This document shows positions 22,181 to 33,201 of a DNA stretch of 64,000 nucleotides, in pieces. Below the pieces are notes generated by a model. The model did not search any database. It was not told the DNA's origin and saw only the letters and a program-made list of their open reading frames with translations. Numbering within the stretch: position 1 is the first letter of the stretch; every line of letters begins with the position of its first letter. Source of the DNA: Gonatopus flavifemur. Taxonomy: Eukaryota > Arthropoda > Insecta > Hymenoptera > Dryinidae. Made by a program: the position numbers and the translations under genes. The DNA is taken from assembly GCA_018340375.1 (NCBI GenBank), contig JAFFJZ010000007.1:1736001-1800000 (forward strand). Direction: 5' to 3'.

Positions 22181-24399
22181 CATCATCATCATGAAGTAAT
22201 CAGGCTTACGACTGGTTTGATGAAACCCTCCACCCCTGTCTATTATCCGCCAAACGTTTAATTTCTACATATCTACTACATCCCTTGTCTTGTACGATTT
22301 GCTTCATATAACTTGCTCTAGGTCTACCTTAACCAGTTTTACCATTCATTTTCCCTTCCAATATTGTTTTCAATATGCTCTCATGCCGTAATGTGTGTCC
22401 TATAAGATTGCTTCTTCTTTTCACGATGTGTTTCAAAAGATTTCTTTCTTCATTTATCTGCTCGAGTACTTCTTCATTTTTCACTTTGTCTATCCATTTT
22501 ATTCTGAGCATCCTCCTATAACACCACATTCCAAAAGCTTCAAGTCTTCGTTGATCAGTCTTCCCCATTGTCCAAGTTTCGCAACCATATAGTGCTGTGC
22601 TCCAAACGTAACTTCTCGAGAATTTCTTTCTTACTCCCAAGCTTATATTTTTTGAGCCTAATAACTGTTTCTTTTGGTAAAAAGCCTGTTGCCCTTGTGC
22701 TATTCTTGCTCTTATATCTCTTTCGCTTTTGCCGTCTTCTGTAATGATGCTTCCTAGATATTTGAATTCTTCCACCTGTTCAATTGTCTCGGTATCTATT
22801 TTGATTTTCGTTCTTCTAGCTGTTCTCGCTGCTGTACACATCATGAATTTTGTTTTGTCTTCATTCATATCCATACAATAGTTTTCCAATAATATTGTTC
22901 TCATAGTGTTGAGAATATTTTCTAACTCAGTACTACTCGTGGCAAGTATAGCTATGTCATCCGCGAATCTCAACATACTTATATTCTCTCCCTGAATCTG
23001 TGATTTCGATTGAATTTCCTCCTTCATTTCGTTCATTGCTTTTTCTATATATAAATTGAAAATCAGTGGTGATAATGAGCATCCTTGTCTCACCCCTCTT
23101 TTTATTTGTGCTTCCCCTTCCTGACCCTCTATGTCTATTATTCCACTTTGATTCTTATATAATTCGTATATTATTCTTCTATCCTTATAATTCATTCCCA
23201 CCTTCTTCAGGATCGCAAACATTTTCTCCCAGTCCACATTATCAAAAGCCTTTTGTATATCTACAAAACCTATGTACACAGATTTCTTCAGCGCTATTCT
23301 TTTCTCTATTACTGCCCTAAGTGCTAAAATTGCTTCTCGCGTTCCCCTATTTTTTCTAAAACCAAACTGATCTTCTGCCAATCTACTCTCTATTTTATTT
23401 TCCATCCTCCTGTATATAATTTTGGTCAGTATCTTCGAAGCATGTGAAGTCGAACTGATCGTTCTGTAGTTCTCGCATTTGTCTGCCCCTTGTTTCTCCG
23501 GGATAGCGACAATTTTATTCTTTTGGAAATCTTCCGGTAGTTCGCCTTTTTCGTACATATCTCTAATCAATTCAAACAGTGCGTCACGAGTTCCTTCACT
23601 GGAGGCTTTTATAAGGTCCGCCCTTATGCCATCTATGCCTGGCGCTTCATTATTTTTCAATTCTTTCAAAGTCTTGTCGAATTCTGATCTCAATATCGAA
23701 TCTCCCAATTCTTCCTCATCTACATCCTCCTCCTTCTCTAAAAGTGCTATATCATCTTTTCCTCTATACAAGTCTTCCAAATGATTGATTCACTGTTCTA
23801 TTCTCTCTTCCGTTTTTATCAATTGTTGTCCTAGAGAGTTTCTAATCTTATTGCTTCGAGGATTCATTTGTCCGAAAAATCTTTTAATAATCCTATATGC
23901 TCCATCTATTTTTCCTAAATGCAATCTTATTTCTATTTCCTGACATTTCTCTTCTAACCACTGTTTTTTTGCTTTCCTTGATTCTCTTATTATTTTATTT
24001 CTCAATGATTTGTATCGTTGCTGGCCTTCTTGGCTATCATTATTCTTGTATTTTCTTCTTTCATTTATCAATTCTAAAATTTCTCCCGTTATCCATGGGT
24101 TTTTAGGTTCTACTCCATTATTCTTCAAAGTCTTATCCGCACATTCTCTTATATTCCCCTTCATCTTTGTCCATCTCCTTTCTATTCCCAAGTCTTTCCC
24201 TTTTTGATCTCCCAATTCTTCATCCTACATTTTCTCGAATGCCTCATGTGTTTGTTTTTGCTTGAGGTTCTTCAAATTCCATCTTTTCTGCATCTTCCTT
24301 TTCTCCTTCAGAGATTTGAATTTCAGAGAACATTTCATCATCAACATATTATGATCACTATCTATATCTGCACTGGGATAAGTTTTACAGTTTTTCACT
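22181..24399 (-). mobile_element. 5'-truncated RTE-like non-LTR retrotransposon
   Basis: Minus-strand LINE copy of 2219 bp with a 12-bp target duplication (GTTGAGCGACAT). Its 3' end is an ATG/GAT trinucleotide run (22181-22194 on the plus strand: CATCATCATCATGA) rather than poly(A), as is common in RTE-type elements. The 5' end is cut inside the endonuclease domain: only the last motif, SDHNM, remains near 24350. A fragment of the same family lies at 56131-56695. Confidence 0.88.
22204..24399 (-). pseudogene. LINE polyprotein: endonuclease end plus reverse transcriptase
   Basis: One frame read on the minus strand from 24399 downwards, broken by stops near 24220, at 23787-23789 (TGA for Trp) and at about 22326. 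RT motifs: APGIDGIRADLIK, YRTISSTSHASKILTKII, QFGFRKNRGTREAI, FVDIQKAFDNVDW (catalytic Asp), VRQGCSLSPLIFNLY and LRFADDIAILA (FADD box). The C-terminal region has YLGSIITEDGKSERDIRARI and ALYGCETWTMGKTDQRRLEA, common in insect RTE-like and I-like elements. It would nick the target and reverse-transcribe its own RNA; this copy is dead. Confidence 0.88.
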
Positions 24400-24833
24400 T
24401 GGTTGAGCGACATAAAACATTCGTAAAACTCGCTCGGCAGAGAACGGATCTAAGATCGTGTGATAAAGTGAATGCGTTCCATTATGAGAAACATTCAACA
24501 ATTATTGAGACAATGATTTATAATGATCATTTAAATAAATTATTATTGAAAATCAATTGAAATTGGAATTTTTCAACGAGTATACAAGTATATTGGTAAA
24601 ACCTCTCCATAATAATACGAAGGTATTAGTTACTGTGTGAGCATTTTCTGATGATAGTTTTGCTAGTTTTTCCTCTCTAAAAACCCAGCTGGCGACCGTG
24701 TTTCGTTTTTATAAGTTTTCATAATCGCTGAAATATTATTGTGGTGAATTGAATAATTGTCACCGAGTTGTAATAACGGATCTGCAGCTACCGTGTTAAA
24801 TAATTTTATTTAACCACGGTACTGTTACAGCAT

Positions 24834-26100
24834 AAGGTGCAGGAACTCGTTGTAAATTCAAGAAGCAAGTATATCTATATGTATATTCATTGTTATATAT
24901 ATAAGTGCACAGAAGTTGAGCATAATGAAGGAATTCGAAAAAAAAACAGTCGGTAGGCAGGTAGGAATATAGGTTCGAACCCCTTGAGTAGATATGATTT
25001 TCTCTCCATCTGGATAAGTGATCAAGTTCCCCAGTGATCTTGAAACACAAGGAATATGCGAAATCACTTCGCGTAATAAAAGTTTTTCCAATTTTTGCGG
25101 ATATTTTCTGCAATAATTTTCCAGTACATGTACTGGAAAAGTCCAGTAGGTTTGTATACCAGTTACATGAAGGTTCTGCTTTGTATTCAGGTAACTGTGA
25201 TGTAACATTGTTCCTCACGTAGTTATTCAAGTGAGTAGGAAATTGTGAGTCAAATGTGACTCACATGGGACTCCCAAGTTATGTAACCGGCTACTTAACG
25301 TTATGTGGTTTTCATGTAACATTTACGTAACTGTGTTCACTGGTAAATCCCTATTCCAATCGCGGTAGGGTTTACTCCAGCACCCAGTCAATATATGGAT
25401 GACTATTCTCGGAGTAAATGTTCTTTCATTGGAGTACTGTGTACCAATGTTCCGGAAAACCTTCCTTTGTGAGGAATTAGCCGTACTAGAAATACCGTAG
25501 AAGCTACCAAAAAATTTTCACCAATTGTATGAAGTGAAATATACTCTTTCATTTTTGTCCGTGTAATGTATTCATCAAAAACTTTCCGCGAACTCTCACA
25601 GTTCAGAAGGTATCCATCATAAAATAATCCCTGAGCTGTTGTGCTGCAGGGCTTTACTATTAATACTTTTATCCAGAGCTGTCAAGGATGACACGCACTC
25701 AAGCATTAAAAGAGGCGGGTAATCATGTGCCGACTTTTTCTTAAATTATTTGATCAATAAAAATTCAAAATGCATACCGTCCACATAGCACATATCACAC
25801 AGACACCTTGAAGGTTTGTCAAAATATCTCACAAATAAGAATTCTTAACCCTCATTCTGACAGCATATTTCGGTATTTTTTTTGACAGTGTATTTTTCTA
25901 AATATTGCATTACTAAAATCTCGAGACTATGATTTCGAATCTCATTGATTGTGTCTTCAAAAATGCACATAGTAAGTCTGCCCTGAACTTTTCATTAAAA
26001 CGATGTGATTTTCATTCCTCACTCAAAGTGAGTCTCGAAGACTCTACTGTCCGGATGAGGGTTAAAGGTATCCTCCCGTTTTCTAGAAGATGTCTCATGC
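24834..26100. other. Intergenic with short GTAAC-rich and tRNA-like remnants
   Basis: No supported gene. At 24950-24988 a GGTTCGAACCCC box resembles a tRNA B box, but no clear A box precedes it. At 25790 CCACATAGCACATA resembles the end of the MITE group described at 35838, without a visible partner end. Confidence 0.4.
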
Positions 26101-26172
26101 AACACAATCAGAACAATTGAAGAACTCTTATTTTTCAAGAATAACGGAGTTCTCGAATTGTTCTGATTGTGT
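26101..26172. repeat. Short hairpin repeat
   Basis: AACACAATCAGAACAATT at the left and its complement at the right, with GAACTC/GAGTTC inside, enclose about 20 bp. A small palindrome, perhaps a MITE remnant. Confidence 0.5.
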
Positions 26173-26691
26173 TTTATAAAATATCGTTTCACCCTTCAAA
26201 TTACAAGGTACCTTCAAAACTTCTTTGTCTGCAAGAGTATTTGTGCTGTATTGGGTAATGATTAGGGCATACCTGAGATTCAACTCTGGATATGAATTTG
26301 AGTTTCTTCATGATCTGTTGATATGAAGAATCGAAATTATGATGAACTTGTAACACTTGGGGATTATCATTCTGAAAATCTCTCATAACCACCAGAGATC
26401 ACTGAGAGAACTAAAACTCATATTTAGGGTCTAATTCTGGTCATAGGATTGATTATTATGCATGTAAAATTTCCAGTGAACTCATGATTTATGAAAAAAA
26501 AAATGCATAAGATTTGGAATCACTTTTCCTGATGTTCGAAAGCCTTCAATATGATAAATGACTATCTTTGCTCGTGAGCCAAGGATATCGAAAAATTCCA
26601 ACTACGAGTACTCTCGATTCTCAGCAATTTTCACCATCAGTAATGGTGAACTTGCTAGATGTTGGTGGTTTCATTGTATAGCGAGTTACTA

Positions 26692-27353
26692 CCCAGACAG
26701 CACCGTAAGCTCTCGAAATATTTTAAAAACGTTTCTTCTGTTTCGCGACCTTTCATTGCAACAACTACGTTTCCGAAACATTTCTAAAACGTACATTGCC
26801 AAAACATACATATGATTCATGAAAACTCGTCATTTCGTAACTAACCTACGCTAACCTACAAATCATTGCTTTTCAAAGTTTGATACAAGATTAATTATCC
26901 ACACAGTAGTAAAAACACATTGTTTTGTAAACAGTTAAATAATTCTCATTAGAAAACATGAAGAACAATGAAAATACATGTATTGTGAAGAGTGAAGCGA
27001 CGATATTAGAATGCACTTTAGAGTCGAAGTATTTACCACTGCATCTAGCACTTCATAAGCTTATACATGTAATTTGTTGCACACAATATGATTTTACTTC
27101 AACATAATTGATTTATTATATGTTCCAAATGGAGATATTTACAGAAATATAACAATTCGATGATTTAGAAAAACTAATTGAACATGTATCAATAACGTTT
27201 CGTGAAAACGTTAATAGAACAAACCTGGACATTTTCATGTTTTGAAAACATACATGCGACCTTCAAAAAACCTCACAAAACGTTCCCGAAAGATTTCGTA
27301 TTCCATGAAGTACGTTTTGTCAATGTTTACAAAACGTCCCAGTGCTGTATGGG
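26692..27353. mobile_element. Non-coding inverted-repeat element, CCCAGACAGCAC termini, TSD TA
   Basis: The left end is CCCAGACAGCACCG, the right end complements to CCCATACAGCACTGGG, and TA flanks both sides (26690-26691 and 27354-27355). The interior is rich in AAAACGTT-type motifs in both orientations but has no open frame of note. It shares the terminal pattern with 35838-35943, 59748-60128 and 61719-61823. Confidence 0.6.
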
Positions 27354-28133
27354 TATCCTTGATGGTAAAAATGATTGAGAATCGAAAGTGCTCAAGAGTC
27401 GAGTGAGCTTAAACTTGGAATTTTTCAATGTCCCTGACTTACGAACAAAAATCGTAATTCATCAAAAATAATTCCTCTCAGTGTTGTTTACATGTTTTCT
27501 TTCACAAAATAATCAATCGCTGATATGTCGGGGAAATCTTGGAGAATTCTTGAAAAAGTCGGGAATAGGTCGGGAATTTAATTTTCAAAATTTAGTAGAC
27601 ACCATGATTTAATTCATTTTACTCTCATAACGTTGAGGTACATCCCCCTGCATAAACTCCTACAGAACCACAGTTCAGGAAAAGTTCATAATCAATTCAT
27701 TTTGAATCCATGCATTCACGCTGTATATATAACTTCTCTCTGTCCCTCCTCTTTTATTTTCCTTGATAGAAGTGGGACGAAAGTTGGATATAGAAAGATA
27801 ATCCGGTCCCGAGCAGCTCGATATAGAGAGTTCCGCCTGTAATTAATGAATAGATATCCCTATTGAAAAAATCCAATGGATTCCGATGGAAAACCTATTG
27901 GAATCCATTGGAATCCATGAGGTCTATTCGGAAGACAGAAAATTTAAGCAATGAAGGTATTGGATATTATTGGGAATCTCCATCATTGTGCTCTGATTTG
28001 GAAATCTTTATAGTCCATGAATCGGAATTCATGAGTTTTATGCATTGATTGGTTTCTATTTGGAATTACAATGCTGATAAGTATTTGATTCGATGAGGAT
28101 TTTCCGGTTTGTCCACATGCATCTGTGATTCCA
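27354..28133. other. Intergenic, no supported gene
   Basis: AT-rich; includes degenerate AATCCATTGG motifs near 27870-27920, also seen in the arrays at 29 kb and 43 kb. Confidence 0.5.
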
Positions 28134-28352
28134 CACGGAGAGAAATTTGTAGTTCAATTTATTGTTATTATTGTTTCCGAGGAACAGACTGAATTCTGTC
28201 GGATTTTACTATGAAGGGCATATTTTTACTATGGTACAACAATAGAATGCTGATCATATTTACTATGTTTTATGGGGGAACCCGTCATAGTTCAGTCTGT
28301 TCCTCGGGAACAATAATAACATAGTAAATTTAACTACAAATTCCTCTCCGTG
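28134..28352. mobile_element. Palindromic MITE, CACGGAGAG termini
   Basis: The arms pair over about 80 bp: CACGGAGAGAAATTTGTAG at the left and its near complement at the right, with GAGGAACAGACTGAA blocks inside. CA lies on both sides (28132-28133, 28353-28354) and could be the target duplication or part of the end. No coding capacity. Confidence 0.6.
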
Positions 28353-28984
28353 CATATGGACCTGAGAAAATAGTTTGAGCCGTATTCGTACATGAAGTGT
28401 ACCAATCGTTTTCTATTGGGGTTGGCATTTCAAAAATGAATAGGCTGAATGAGATTTATCTTGTATTTATATTGATGCATTCCTATCCGGATAGACCAAC
28501 CCTGTTGAAAAGGACTTATAAATGCTGCTACATTCTGATAAACTCCTGGACAAAAGTACACCAAAATCTCATAGGGAATTTTCATTCTAAACGTCTTCAT
28601 GAGGTTTCCCACGATTGCTTATAAAACCTGATAAAATCCAATTTTGTGCTCATTAATTCGCATAATGACATTATAAAATCTCATAAACCCCTGGACAAAT
28701 GCTCATATAAAATCTCATAAAGTCTCATAGATTCCACGTATCAGTTTCTATGAGATCTTTCCCATAGGAAACTTTTGAGTGTATGAATTTTATCAGATTT
28801 TACTGGAAAGTGCGATTGAATAATCAATAATACTGTTATTTTATTTCATGTGGAAATGCTGTGACAAATACACATAATTTCCCAATTGAAATCAGTTCAC
28901 AGTGCCGTAGGCTGCTATTGGGAGTTCCAAAAATTCCTGTTATCGGAGATGACAAATCATTTATTCAGCCACTTCTATCGCCTT

Positions 28985-29806
28985 ATGATTGGAATCTCCA
29001 ATCGAAGGACATCCATATGAGATGTATAAATTGGATAGCGATTTATAATCATGTTATTGATGCGTCTTATCGGAATCCATTGGGATATCCGATGTGAATA
29101 TTATGAGGGAATTCAGTGGATTTTGTTGGAACTTTCCATTGGAAGAATCACATGTCATTCAAAGTTCCTTGATATGGAAGGGAATCTAATGGGATAAAAC
29201 CCTTTATACCTATGATTTTCAATTTTACGATTTTCCATCGATTTGCATTTGGTATTCCAATTGGAGGACGTCCATATGGTATGCATGAATGCAATAGCGA
29301 TTCAAATGCATTTTATTGATATTCTTCCATCGGAATCCATCAGGATATCCAATATGAATATTGTGAAAGAATTTATTGGTTTTCATTGGAACTTTCCATT
29401 GAAAGAATGAAATTTCGTTCGAAGTTTTTCTAAATGGAAGAGAATTTGGTTGAATACAAATTCACGACCATGGCGATTTTCCGTTGATTTGCATTTGGTA
29501 TTCCGATTGGAGGATGTCCATATGACATGTGTGCATTAAGAAGCAATTCAAAATCATTTTACTGATATTTTTTATCGGAACGATTGAGATATCTGGTATA
29601 AATATTGTAAGAGAATTAATTGGATTTTATTGGAACTTTCCATTGAGAGCATGACATTGCATTAGAAGTTTTTTCAAGTGGCAGAGAATTTGATTGAATA
29701 AGAATTGACGAGTACGGGGTGGCGTTTTCCATCAAGTTGCAATTGTTCTCTGGATTGAAGAATGTCCGAAAATGAATAACGATTTACATTCATTGTATTC
29801 ATATTA
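28985..29806. repeat. 248-bp tandem array, left part
   Basis: The anchor TTTTCC(A/G)T followed by TTTGCATTTGGTATTCC starts near 29231, 29477 and 29725, a spacing of 246-248 bp. Each unit also carries TTGGAACTTTCCATTGA and GGAAGAGAATTTGATTGAAT. It is interrupted at 29805 by the composite element ending at 38579; units resume at 38582. Confidence 0.75.
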
Positions 29807-30150
29807 GACTGCGTCACAAAAAAAAAATTTCTTTTGTTTCCGAGTAAATGAATCTAAAAAGTTTCTTCGATTAGCAAGAGAGAATCTCCCAAAATTTCAA
29901 CCCGATATCTTGAAAATTGAGCTGGTGCACGGAGCGGTCCCCTTTTCCATTCGAAATATATTGAAAAAAAACCGTACCCAGTAATTTCAATATTAATGGT
30001 CGGAAACGATTTTTTCTCAAATTTCCGTCTTCACTATCTTGTAGAGAATTAAATTCTCTACAAAATCGTATATCCCATATTCCGCTCAAACTCAAAGAGA
30101 AAAAGTTACAGGATGTTGAAAAAGCAGAAAAAGTGAACCCATTTAACAAT
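29807..30150 (+). repeat. Outer inverted repeat, left copy
   Basis: Pairs with 38240-38579. Shared blocks include TTGAAAATTGAGCTGG, CCGTCTTCACTATCTTGTAG and GAGAAAAAGTTACAG. Open frames through both copies resemble each other only because the DNA is duplicated. Confidence 0.8.
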
Positions 30151-30169
30151 TTAACAATTTTATTGTAAT

Positions 30170-31900
30170 CAGTATCGAACTGACTTACCCGGCGCCCCGG
30201 GCAATTCTCGGCCGGGGCCCTTCGAAATTCTTCTTGGTATTTTTTTCAATCCAAGAGCCAGTTCAATACTGATTATTAAATTATCACAATAAAATATAGA
30301 TTTGATGCATCTCATCATTCAATTGGATGAAATTTAATATGAGTAAATAATTTTTCAATTATTATTCATTTTTCATGAATTTTAGAAGATTATTGGTTTT
30401 TCTTATGACTGATTATGAAGCTTTCAAGAACACCTATATGTATCCTGTAAAAATTTTTTCATAGTTACGCATTTTCAATGATTTTTTCGAATCTTGATAA
30501 TTTTTCCATGAATTTTGTTAGAATTGTCAATCAATCGATGGTTGAAAAATTCACGGATAGTTTGGGGATCTATGATGAATATCCTGCGGTGAATTCCATA
30601 ATTTTTCCTGATCAAATAATTATTCAGAAATCACTATGATATTCCAATGAGGATAATCAAATCGACATCGATTATCAGATGGAATATCAAAATAATAAGA
30701 CTGAATATTCAATCAATTGAGTGCGAATCACTTTCAATGAACTGAATAATTAGATTTGAGCTTTCAAATTGATATTTCATCATTTCACACACTTTTAGTC
30801 TCTTTCCTCCGCTGTATCACTTCACGGAGGTGATATGTGATTGCGAATACTATGAAAACCCATAGCCTAGCGGCAAAAGACATGGTTCTTGCGAAGGAAC
30901 GGTCGAGTTCGATTCTGTGTGGAGACATTGCATTTCTCTTTGTCATTCCCCTAATTGCCAATTCAATTTCACGTCCAATTATTATTTTTTATGTCATTAC
31001 ATCGTCATGTTATCAATATCCTCAATGTTTCAAAATGCACTCGCGGATTTGACCAAGTACTGGTTCGAGTCGATCAAAAATTTCCCAAAAATTTGTCTTC
31101 GTGGGATATAGACCGATCGATTCAAAATCTTCTGAGAAGAAAAATCAATATCACATCGGAGGAACGTTTTTGAAAAAGTGTCCTTGCAAATTTCATCAAA
31201 GCCTTCGGCAATTTGATGAAAGAATTTCAAAAATTCGTCTCTGTGGAATGAAGACCGATCGATCCCAGATATTCTGAAATGAAGAATGAACAGCAGCTCA
31301 GAGAAATGTTTTTAAAAGAGGTCACTTGCAAATTTCATCGAAGCCTTTGACAAATTGATGGAAAATTTCAAGAATTTGTTTCCGTGGAATATAGACCGAT
31401 CGATTCGGAACCTTCTGTAGAGGAAAAAAAATATCACTGCAGAGGAACGTTTTGGAAGAAGCGTTCTCGCGAATTCCATCAAAGTCTTCGGCAATCTGAT
31501 GACGAAATTTCAACAATTCGTCTCTATGGAATGAAGACCGATCGATACGAAATGTTCTGAAATGGAAAATGAACAGCAGTTTAGAGAAATTTTTTTGAAA
31601 GCGTTTACTTGCAAATTTCATCAAACCGTTCAACAAATTGATGAGAAAATTTCAAAAATTTATCTCTGTGGCATATACACCGGTCCATTCTGAATCTTCG
31701 GAGAATAAAAATGAATATCACTTCGGAGGAACGTTTTTAAAAAGGTGTACTTGCTAATTCCATCGAAGCCTTTGGCAATTTGATGACAAAATTTGAAAAA
31801 CTCGTCTCTATCGAATAAAGACCGATCGATCCGAAATGTTCTGAAATGAAAAATGAACAGAACTTCAGAGGGACTTTTTCGAGAAGTGCGTTTGCAAATT
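30170..31900 (+). repeat. Inner inverted arm, left copy, with six 142-bp tandem units
   Basis: Nearly identical in reverse to 34510-36205. It starts with a GC-rich palindromic block (CCCGGCGCCCCGGGCAATTC at about 30189), then a tRNA-like module at 30859, then tandem units marked by GACCGATCGAT near 31113, 31254, 31396, 31538, 31679 and 31821. Two unit types alternate: one with GAATGAAGACC and AATGAACAGCAG, the other with GGAATATAGACC and AATATCACTGCAGAGG, making a 284-bp higher-order repeat. Confidence 0.85.
30859..30921 (+). other. tRNA-like module with A and B boxes, left arm
   Basis: CATAGCCTAGCGGCAAAAG resembles an A box and GAGTTCGATTCTG a B box, about 30 bp apart, closed by CC(A)/(T)GG at the ends. 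It may be a tRNA-derived SINE head or an internal pol III promoter carried by the arm. The right-arm copy lies at 35333-35395. Not a confident tRNA gene because the stems are imperfect. Confidence 0.45.
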
Positions 31901-32165
31901 TTGTACTCCTTCCCGCATCACTCAGCAGGTGAAGTACAAGCGAATGCGCTCTTTTTCAACCCTGAGAAGAAGAATAGCTCAATTCCAGCCAGAAATAAAG
32001 TCCAACTATTTTGATTTCAGATTGAAATGAGACCTCAAGTAAGGAAGAAGAGGTTGTAAACTGTATATCTTAAAGAGTCCCTATTTGCACGATTCCTCAA
32101 GTAGCTTGAGCTACCAGAATGTGAGTCGATTCCATAACAGTGCGTGCGAGATATGCCACAACACT

Positions 32166-33068
32166 GTAAAAAGAAAGACTCACATTTCCAGAAGTGTTTT
32201 GAATTAAGCTATCATATTGATTCAATCTCATGACAAGGATTTAATTCAGACGAATGTATCTGAAATGTTATTTAGTTTGATGTTACTTATGTTAGTTCAT
32301 AAAGTGGACTCGTTTTCAGTCGGTATGGTTTGAAAAAGTATCAAACCTATTCAAATAGTTATTAGGCTGAAAATAAGACTATATCATTATGATTTTCAAG
32401 ATGAAGAAATCAATTATAAACAGAATCCAAAAATACTTGTAACAAATGAATATTTTGTTTCACCAATACAACAAATATTGCTTCCGTTCAACTGTAGAGA
32501 GTTTCTCAAATTAATATATATTGAATTAATATATGTTTATTAATGGTACATATCTTGATAATTATCAATCAAACACTTATTCATAACCAACACAACTTGT
32601 ATCTGACATGAAAGATCTTGTTTATTGGTTATTTATTTTTATTTCATCAGTTCAATATATTGTGAACAATAATTGATGCATATTCATATGCGAATTATAG
32701 CCACTCTATTGAAACCTTCAACTTCCAATTGAATTGTTCACAAATTGTTTCTGAACTTGTGTGGTATATGAGTGCAAGTTGATATACGCCAAAAATGACT
32801 ACGCAATCAACCTTCAATGGCTGGAGTGACAGAGCGTCGGCGTCTGAACCTGACGACCCACGTTCAATTCTCGTGGAGATGATTTTTTTCTTACCTTGTC
32901 TCTAACAGATTGTTTTCGGCTGGATCATTGCCTGAATTTCAAGCCAGTACTGGATCCCATCTAACCAGTTTTCATTCATGCTGAATTTCAGATTAATGGG
33001 TCTACTTTTGGCTGCGTCTTGAATTCAGCCATCAAATCAATATGATATTAAGTCTTCCTTTTCACAGT
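32166..33068. mobile_element. Inverted-repeat element with CACTGTAAAAAG termini
   Basis: The left end CACTGTAAAAAGAAAGACT and the complement of the right end CACTGTGAAAAGGAAGACT match. A GCAGCCAAAAGTAG subterminal block near 33012 (in reverse) is shared with the MITE at 4060-4343. The interior is AT-rich and non-coding, and it contains the tRNA-like segment at 32821. Exact ends uncertain. Confidence 0.45.
32821..32880 (+). other. tRNA-like remnant
   Basis: GAGCGTCGGCGTCTGAACC followed by ACGTTCAATTCTCGTGG resembles the anticodon arm and T arm of a tRNA, with a GTTCAATTC B box. No acceptor stem is seen; probably a SINE or tRNA pseudogene. Confidence 0.35.
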
Positions 33069-33201
33069 GATGATAACAGACCTGCTTGTTATGCCAGCAA
33101 TACTTTTTTCTCCGTGTGATGTGAAGCTTCCCTGGGTGCAGCGTATCGGAATCCGGATGAAGTTCAATAGAATTGGTGTGTTTGACATCAGTTCTATACT
33201 A

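Larger units (their letters stand above)
13400..24829 (+). mobile_element. Ty3/Gypsy-type LTR retrotransposon with nested insertions
   Basis: A complete but decayed element bounded by GCAT target duplications at 13396-13399 and 24830-24833. Both LTRs begin TGTAACGG and end GTTACA. Order: 5' LTR, primer-binding site (15448), gag (15643-16749), protease (about 17013-17429), reverse transcriptase and RNase H (17443-18830), integrase (18988-20225), an unassigned third frame (20532-21336), then 3' LTR (21843). The RT-before-integrase order and GPY motif place it in Ty3/Gypsy. A mariner interrupts the 5' LTR and a LINE the 3' LTR, each absent from the partner LTR, so both arrived after integration. 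Without them the LTRs are about 752 and 756 bp. Multiple stops and frameshifts make it inactive. Confidence 0.92.
21843..24829 (+). repeat. 3' LTR, interrupted by a LINE
   Basis: Begins TGTAACGGGACATAATG and ends CGGTACTGTTACA, followed by GCAT. The LINE at 22181-24399 is flanked by GTTGAGCGACAT on both sides (22169-22180 and 24400-24411); the 5' LTR has this 12-mer once, near 15022. LTR sequence without the insert is about 756 bp. Confidence 0.92.

Noticed and set aside
24796..25230. 144-codon minus-strand frame
   Set aside because: It overlaps the 3' LTR end and its target duplication, and shows no domain.
29871..30149. A 92-codon minus-strand frame resembling another at 38206-38436
   Set aside because: Both lie in the outer inverted repeats; repeated DNA explains the match.
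30837..31636. Frames of 60-104 codons that recur at 34618-35417 as a conserved protein family
   Set aside because: The similarity comes from the inverted DNA arms and their 142-bp units, not from protein-level conservation.
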